Of a DNA stretch of 42,799 nt, positions 41,078 through 42,799 are shown piece by piece. Numbering within the stretch: the first letter of the stretch is position 1; each line of letters begins with the position of its first letter. The stretch spans positions 1 to 42,799 of the forward strand of contig DAHXNH010000346.1 in the NCBI GenBank assembly GCA_027365485.1, written 5' to 3'. The notes below the pieces were generated by a model, which was given only the letters and a program-made list of their open reading frames with translations, was not told the DNA's origin and searched no databases. The stretch comes from Clostridiales bacterium (GTDB taxonomy: Bacteria > Bacillota > Sulfobacillia > Sulfobacillales > Sulfobacillaceae). The position numbers and the translations under genes are program-made.

Positions 41078-42019
41078 ATGAAAGCACCGATACCACTGCT
41101 GTTAATTACGGTGCTCCAAGGGGTGAGTGGCGGATTGGCGCTTGCCTTGGCGATTGATCTGGGGGCAGGTGGCCATGTGGGCATCCTTCCCTACGGAATT
41201 GGGCTGGTCTTAGCTTTAATCGGGGGTGCCGCCTCGTTTACCCATATGCACCAGTTAAAGGCTGGCCGGTTCATGCTCCGCGGTTGGCGAACCTCGTGGC
41301 TCAGCCGAGAAGCGTTGACCACCTCGTGGTATATTGCGGCTTTGGTAGTGGAAATCGTGTGGTTAAAAGTGGCAGGCGTGGGAGAAGGCGCTGTGGTGTG
41401 GGCGGTAGTGACCGCAGGCTTGGCTCTTTTGGCGATGTTTATTACGGCGATGGTCTATTCAAGTATTCCGGCGATGCTGAGCTGGCACTCGCCGTTAACG
41501 ACGGTGGGCATGATGTTGACCGGAATCGTCGGTGGGTGGATGACAGGGTTGGTCTTCGACTATCAAAAACCTTGGGAGACAGCCGTGGCGCTTGGGTTGT
41601 TGGCGCTCTGGGTTGGGGTGCGCGCTCTTCAGGTTCGATTTTTCATTGATGCCCGAAGGCGCGTGATGGCGGCCACGGGTACGGGCCTTCCCCGTCCCCC
41701 TTATCGCCTGCAAGATACCGGGACCACAAAGCCCCCCTATCGCACCCAAACTCAAATTGCGCCGGAACTGTCCCGCGGGTCGCACCGAGGATCACTGATG
41801 GCTTTGGCTTGCTGGATGATCGTGCTCCCCTTGGCATTGACCGGAGGCGCCCATCTTTGGGGCCATCCGGTGACCATCGCCGGAGTTCGGGCGGCTTCGG
41901 TGGTGGTCGGTAGCTTCATTGACCGTTGGCTGTTCTTTCGCGATGCCAGCCATAGTTCGCGAGTGTGGTTTGCCGACCAGCTATTTTCCTCTGGGCGCTC
42001 GGCCCAGGTCCGTTCCTAA
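41078..42019 (+). CDS. soeC: SoeC, DmsC-type membrane anchor and quinone-interacting subunit
   Basis: 313 residues, about eight membrane helices, DmsC family. Examples: LLLITVLQGVSGGLALALAI, GIGLVLALIGGAASFTHMHQL (with the histidine pair SFTHMH that is typical near the quinone site), SWYIAALVVEIVWL, WAVVTAGLALLAMFITAMVYSSIPAMLSW and the terminal GSFIDRWLFFRDASH. A poorly conserved soluble loop (RPPYRLQDTGTTKPPYRTQ) sits between helices six and seven. It anchors SoeAB at the inner face of the membrane and reduces quinone. Its ATG directly follows the soeB TAG (zero gap), and a glycosyltransferase frame starts two bases after its stop. Confidence 0.9.
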   Translation: MKAPIPLLLITVLQGVSGGLALALAIDLGAGGHVGILPYGIGLVLALIGGAASFTHMHQLKAGRFMLRGWRTSWLSREALTTSWYIAALVVEIVWLKVAGVGEGAVVWAVVTAGLALLAMFITAMVYSSIPAMLSWHSPLTTVGMMLTGIVGGWMTGLVFDYQKPWETAVALGLLALWVGVRALQVRFFIDARRRVMAATGTGLPRPPYRLQDTGTTKPPYRTQTQIAPELSRGSHRGSLMALACWMIVLPLALTGGAHLWGHPVTIAGVRAASVVVGSFIDRWLFFRDASHSSRVWFADQLFSSGRSAQVRS

Positions 42020-42020
42020 C

Positions 42021-42799
42021 GTGGAGATTGACCTGCGCCTCTTGTCGGCGACGCCGGAAGTGACTCGATATGGACAAGCGCTTGCGCAGGCGCTGGAAGC
42101 ATCCGCTGTCGAGGTGAATCTCGGTCGCAGCATTCGACCTTGGTGGGAGCCGCAACACGGCACCGCCATTGGTATTGGCACACCTACGAACTCGCGTCGC
42201 ATCCAGGGATGGATATGGCTCGGAGGCAGCGTAGAGGCTGCTCTGGCACTGAAGCGGGATCGTCCAGACTTAGCGCTTGCGGTGGCTGCGATCTATCCGC
42301 CCGCGCCACCCGATTTGCCGGTGTTGCCGTTTCCCATCCCGGACGTCTTTTTCGCGCCCGGCGATGGCGAGACGGTGTTTCAGGTGACTCGACAACTCCA
42401 TCTAGAGCAAAGGCCGCGCATTGTTATGATGGGGCCATTTGTCGATGGTCGCGGACTGACCCAAGCCATGACCGCGATGGTGCACGTGTTGGCTTCGGGT
42501 GGAGAATTGGCGATCTTAGACGGGCTCAGCATACGGTCTCAATTTGCTCCCGTGATTCAGCGCTTGGGGTTGGTCGGTAAGGTCGTCTTCCTGCCGCCAT
42601 TGGAGGACTCTCAGACGGCGGCGGTCCTCCTTGGGGCGGATCTGGCCATGTTGCCGGAACGGACCCGAAATTTCCCCTATTGGATACCCTGGTGCCATGC
42701 CGCAGGGCTTCCCGTCGTGGCTCTGGATACGAAAGAGGCGCGGCTGGCGGTGGGCACGGCAGCACTTTTGGTCGATCCTGACCGTGACGATGGCCTAGA
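42021..42799 (+). CDS. GT-B-type glycosyltransferase-like protein, partial
   Basis: An open frame of 259 codons runs from GTG 42021 off the window end. The C-terminal part looks like the nucleotide-sugar-binding half of a GT4-type enzyme: RIVMMGPFVDGRGLTQAM, then GKVVFLPPLEDSQTAAVLLGADLAMLPE, then PWCHAAGLPVVALDTKEARLAVGTAALLVDP. The usual N-terminal half is unusually short. GTG starts two bases after the soeC stop, so translation is probably coupled, though a functional link with sulfite oxidation is not obvious. No strong ribosome site. Confidence 0.6.
   Translation, partial: MEIDLRLLSATPEVTRYGQALAQALEASAVEVNLGRSIRPWWEPQHGTAIGIGTPTNSRRIQGWIWLGGSVEAALALKRDRPDLALAVAAIYPPAPPDLPVLPFPIPDVFFAPGDGETVFQVTRQLHLEQRPRIVMMGPFVDGRGLTQAMTAMVHVLASGGELAILDGLSIRSQFAPVIQRLGLVGKVVFLPPLEDSQTAAVLLGADLAMLPERTRNFPYWIPWCHAAGLPVVALDTKEARLAVGTAALLVDPDRDDGL

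Overview
The window looks like chromosomal DNA of an acidophilic, sulfur-oxidising Gram-positive bacterium of the Sulfobacillus type. This is an inference from gene content: a cytoplasmic sulfite dehydrogenase, CAP/CWB2 cell-wall proteins, a stand-alone FtsH, strong AGGAGG-type ribosome sites and many GTG/TTG starts. I saw no rRNA, tRNA or CRISPR array.

Layout. 1-649: 3' end of an IS1595-family element. 895-3313: a seven-blade PQQ-type beta-propeller protein and a sulfotransferase. 4369-5130: a PspA/IM30 protein with its terminator. 5165-12670: a patch of decayed mobile DNA (two tnpB remnants with the same internal deletion, and a broken Mutator-like transposase) around a MurJ-like flippase, a CAP-domain protein, a membrane protein and a small SelW/Rdx gene with an in-frame TGA exactly at the CxxU position. 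12752-18699: a pRiA4b ORF-3-domain protein, a coiled-coil lytic transglycosylase, a membrane protein, FtsH and a small hypothetical. 18948-25298: a Gfo/Idh/MocA oxidoreductase and a run of secreted or membrane orphan proteins, two of them paralogues. 26067-27469: a complete but decayed IS1595-family element with an 8-bp target duplication. 27724-32179: two more secreted proteins (one CAP plus CWB2) and an F420-reductase-like dinucleotide-binding protein. 33461-42799: a metabolic island, lysR-mobA-mobB-moeA on the minus strand, divergent from soeABC on the plus strand, followed by a partial glycosyltransferase.

How the genes work together. SoeABC should oxidise sulfite in the cytoplasm and pass electrons to quinone. 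MobA, MobB and MoeA make the bis-MGD molybdenum cofactor that SoeA needs, and the LysR protein at the divergent junction is the natural candidate regulator. The left and middle parts look like envelope functions (flippase, muralytic enzyme, PspA, FtsH, CAP/CWB2 proteins) interspersed with decaying transposons.

The most notable observations are: the probable selenoprotein at 11064-11315, missed by ordinary ORF calling; a palindrome in the 3' non-coding tail of the IS1595 element whose two copies differ by five compensatory base-pair changes; and two internally deleted tnpB derivatives sharing one deletion junction marked by a hairpin.
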